Below, piece by piece: positions 21,113-22,640 of a stretch of 22,640 bases of DNA. A program made the position numbers and the translations under genes. Below the pieces are notes generated by a model. The model saw only the letters and a program-made list of their open reading frames with translations. It was not told the origin of the DNA and did not search any database. The first letter of the stretch is position 1, and every line of letters starts with the position of its first letter. Source of the DNA: a virus; the IMG/VR virus record IMGVR_UViG_3300033146_005004, positions 1-22,640 of that record. One strand, 5' to 3'.

Positions 21113-22640
21113 ATGAGTTACGGATATAAAGATAACTACCCTTCTAATATAGAAGCTCCTCAAAGAGTAAAATTTCAATATTCCCATGATATTAAATGGG
21201 ATTGGGAATCCGGAGTATATCCAATTGGAGCTGAACATGAAGGATTTGATTGGGAAGATAATTATATACCGGTAGAACATTATATTAATAAAGGTAAAGT
21301 TGGTCCACATGTTTGGATGAGAGTATCTGTAGGTAATAGTCAGGATTGGACTTTACCTATAAGATTAAGTGTATCTGTTACTAATATTACTCATACAGAA
21401 GCTATCTATGATGAAAGTAATGGAATGGTTAGTTTCTACATTGTTTATACTCTTGCAGATGGTACACAAGTTAAAAGTGATTTGATTCAATTTCCTTATG
21501 GTAAAGATGGAAGAGGTATTTCTAAAACTGAAATAATTAATGATGATTTATATATTACTTATACTGATGGTGTAAGAGAAAATTTAGGTAAAGTTGTTGG
21601 AGAAGATGGAACTGGAATACCTATGCCTGCACCTGATTATCAATATTTAAGTATCATTTCAGGTACAACTGTATGGAGAGAACCTATTTTAATGTTAAAT
21701 GAGAATTTATCAGCTACTAATCCAATTGAATATAATAACGGAGTAATTTCTCATAATACTGATGATGGAAATAGACATATTCCAACAGGTGGTATAGATG
21801 GAGATTTTTTAACAACTGATGGATTAGGAAATTATTCATGGTCTCAACCAACATTAGTTACTGATTTTATTTCATTAACTGACACCCCATCTGATTATAC
21901 AGGAAATGCCGGTAGAATAGTAAATGTAAATTCATCTGAAGATGGTTTAGTATTTTCTGAAAATAATTTCTTATCCTTAACAGATACACCTACAGATTAT
22001 ACAGGACATGCAAATAAATTAGTCGTAGTTAATTCTATAGAAAATGGATTAGAATTTATTGATAAACCAACTGTATATGATACTTTCTTATCATTAACTG
22101 ATACTCCCGCAGATTATACAGGAGATTCAGGAAAATTTGTAATGGTTAATAGTTCTGAAGATGGACTTATTACAGAATATCCAAGATGGGATGTAGTATT
22201 ATATTCAGGAAATGATTATCAATTAATAGCAAATCCAAATTATCCTGAAGATATAGTAGGTATTAAAATAGAAAATGATACAGATCTTTATATACATAAT
22301 GTTTTAAAAGCTACTAATAGTGATGCATCAACTCATGTACAATTAAAATCTGATAATTTTCATTCTTCAGAAACTAATGCTGATATATTAGATATAGCCA
22401 GGCATGGTTCTACAGCAACACATGTTGAAAGTAGATTTAAAGGAAATGCTACTATAATGAATGATACCAAAATGTATTTTGGTAGTGATGAAGGGATAAT
22501 TTTTATGACACAAGGAACATTGGATGCTGTAGATCCAATGAAGGAAAGATTAGAATTAACTCAAGATGGTTTATTAAAAAGTTTAGTAACAAATTATGAA
22601 ACTTTAATTATTAATGATAATGATATTCCAAATAAAAAGT
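21113..22640 (+). CDS. Tail fibre protein, cut by the right edge of the window
   Basis: An open frame from ATG (start MSYGYKDNYPSNIEAPQRVK) running off the right edge; about 509 residues are visible. Residues 1-110 form an N-terminal beta domain, followed by a Gly-rich link (FPYGKDGRGI) and VVGEDGTGIP. Residues 252-285, 286-324 and 325-356 are three copies of a repeat of the form F-L-S-L-T-D-T-P-x-D-Y-T-G ... V-N-S-x-E-D/N-G-L, a repeat found in phage tail fibres. The leader TAAAATGTT is canonical. This is the third fibre-like gene in the row, and the end of the protein is missing. Confidence 0.8.
   Translation, partial: MSYGYKDNYPSNIEAPQRVKFQYSHDIKWDWESGVYPIGAEHEGFDWEDNYIPVEHYINKGKVGPHVWMRVSVGNSQDWTLPIRLSVSVTNITHTEAIYDESNGMVSFYIVYTLADGTQVKSDLIQFPYGKDGRGISKTEIINDDLYITYTDGVRENLGKVVGEDGTGIPMPAPDYQYLSIISGTTVWREPILMLNENLSATNPIEYNNGVISHNTDDGNRHIPTGGIDGDFLTTDGLGNYSWSQPTLVTDFISLTDTPSDYTGNAGRIVNVNSSEDGLVFSENNFLSLTDTPTDYTGHANKLVVVNSIENGLEFIDKPTVYDTFLSLTDTPADYTGDSGKFVMVNSSEDGLITEYPRWDVVLYSGNDYQLIANPNYPEDIVGIKIENDTDLYIHNVLKATNSDASTHVQLKSDNFHSSETNADILDIARHGSTATHVESRFKGNATIMNDTKMYFGSDEGIIFMTQGTLDAVDPMKERLELTQDGLLKSLVTNYETLIINDNDIPNKK
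21866..22180 (+). repeat. Three tandem 32-39-residue fibre repeats
   Basis: In-frame repeats beginning at 21866, 21968 and 22085. Each starts with Phe-Leu/Ile-Ser-Leu-Thr-Asp-Thr-Pro and an Asp-Tyr-Thr-Gly turn, and ends near Asn-Gly-Leu or Asp-Gly-Leu. Nucleotide sequences differ at many third positions, so they are old repeats rather than recent duplication. Confidence 0.8.

Noticed and set aside
971-22640. Stop codon reassignment (TAG or TGA read as an amino acid), known in some crAss-like phages
   Set aside because: TAA, TAG (for example at 2237, 9017, 10127, 14848) and TGA (1429, 3015, 18150) all end genes just before the next start, and long genes have no in-frame stops.
1-22640. tRNA genes, insertion sequences, integrase, defence or CRISPR systems
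   Set aside because: No cloverleaf, transposase, recombinase or recognisable defence motif was seen; reading by eye cannot exclude degenerate forms.

Overview
This looks like the left part of the virion (late) gene module of a tailed double-stranded DNA phage of Bacteroidota, most likely a crAss-like podovirus (order Crassvirales). Three things support this. (1) The gene order is large terminase, portal, scaffold-like protein, major capsid protein, connector-like protein, fibres, with sizes typical of crAss-like phages (terminase 821 aa, portal 816 aa, capsid 504 aa). (2) Translation starts lack Shine-Dalgarno sites and instead have A/T-rich leaders ending in TT before ATG, as in Bacteroidota. 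(3) Two promoters match the Bacteroides pattern TTTG, 19-20 nt, TAnnTTTG. The DNA is AT-rich (by eye about 30% GC). All three stop codons are used normally.

Layout. 1-534: a short leftward unit with a 79-aa protein, a possible 44-aa repeat peptide upstream of it, and a terminator on its 3' side. 535-970: a divergent intergenic region with no gene, holding an AT-rich stretch, a G7 tract and a compact array of three hairpins with nearly identical C-rich loops, ending in a Bacteroides-type promoter. 971-1850: a RepL-like winged-helix protein, a 52-aa protein and a small protein resembling a minimal Hsp20/alpha-crystallin domain. 1851-2066: a possible small RNA, a strong terminator and a second Bacteroides-type promoter. 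2067-4132: small proteins leading into packaging (56-aa unknown, winged helix, HU-like, helical 179-aa protein, GroES-like co-chaperonin, possible papain-like C-H-D protein). 4102-11665: terminase, portal, scaffold-like protein and capsid, followed by a strong terminator. 11749-14848: 309-aa unknown, 296-aa connector/ring-like protein, 53-aa protein and an Ala/Thr-rich 359-aa protein, again followed by a strong terminator. 14935-22640: adsorption genes: a beta-helix tailspike-like protein, a small membrane/lipoprotein-like protein, a 185-aa unknown, a collagen-like fibre, a short coiled-coil tip-like protein and a fibre gene cut by the window edge.

How it fits together: the terminase packages DNA through the portal into a shell of capsid protein built on the scaffold; the connector-like proteins join head to tail; the fibres and spike bind the host surface. 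Two chaperone-like genes near the head genes may help fold or assemble virion proteins. Many genes overlap by 1-4 nt or more (ATGA, TAATG), so much of the module is probably translationally coupled.

The least explained feature is the hairpin array at 822-893. Its loops are conserved, while its stems differ in sequence but keep pairing. It lies next to a plasmid-type replication gene and may be an undescribed RNA or single-stranded DNA recognition element, possibly part of an origin. Family calls here come from reading motifs, not from database searches.
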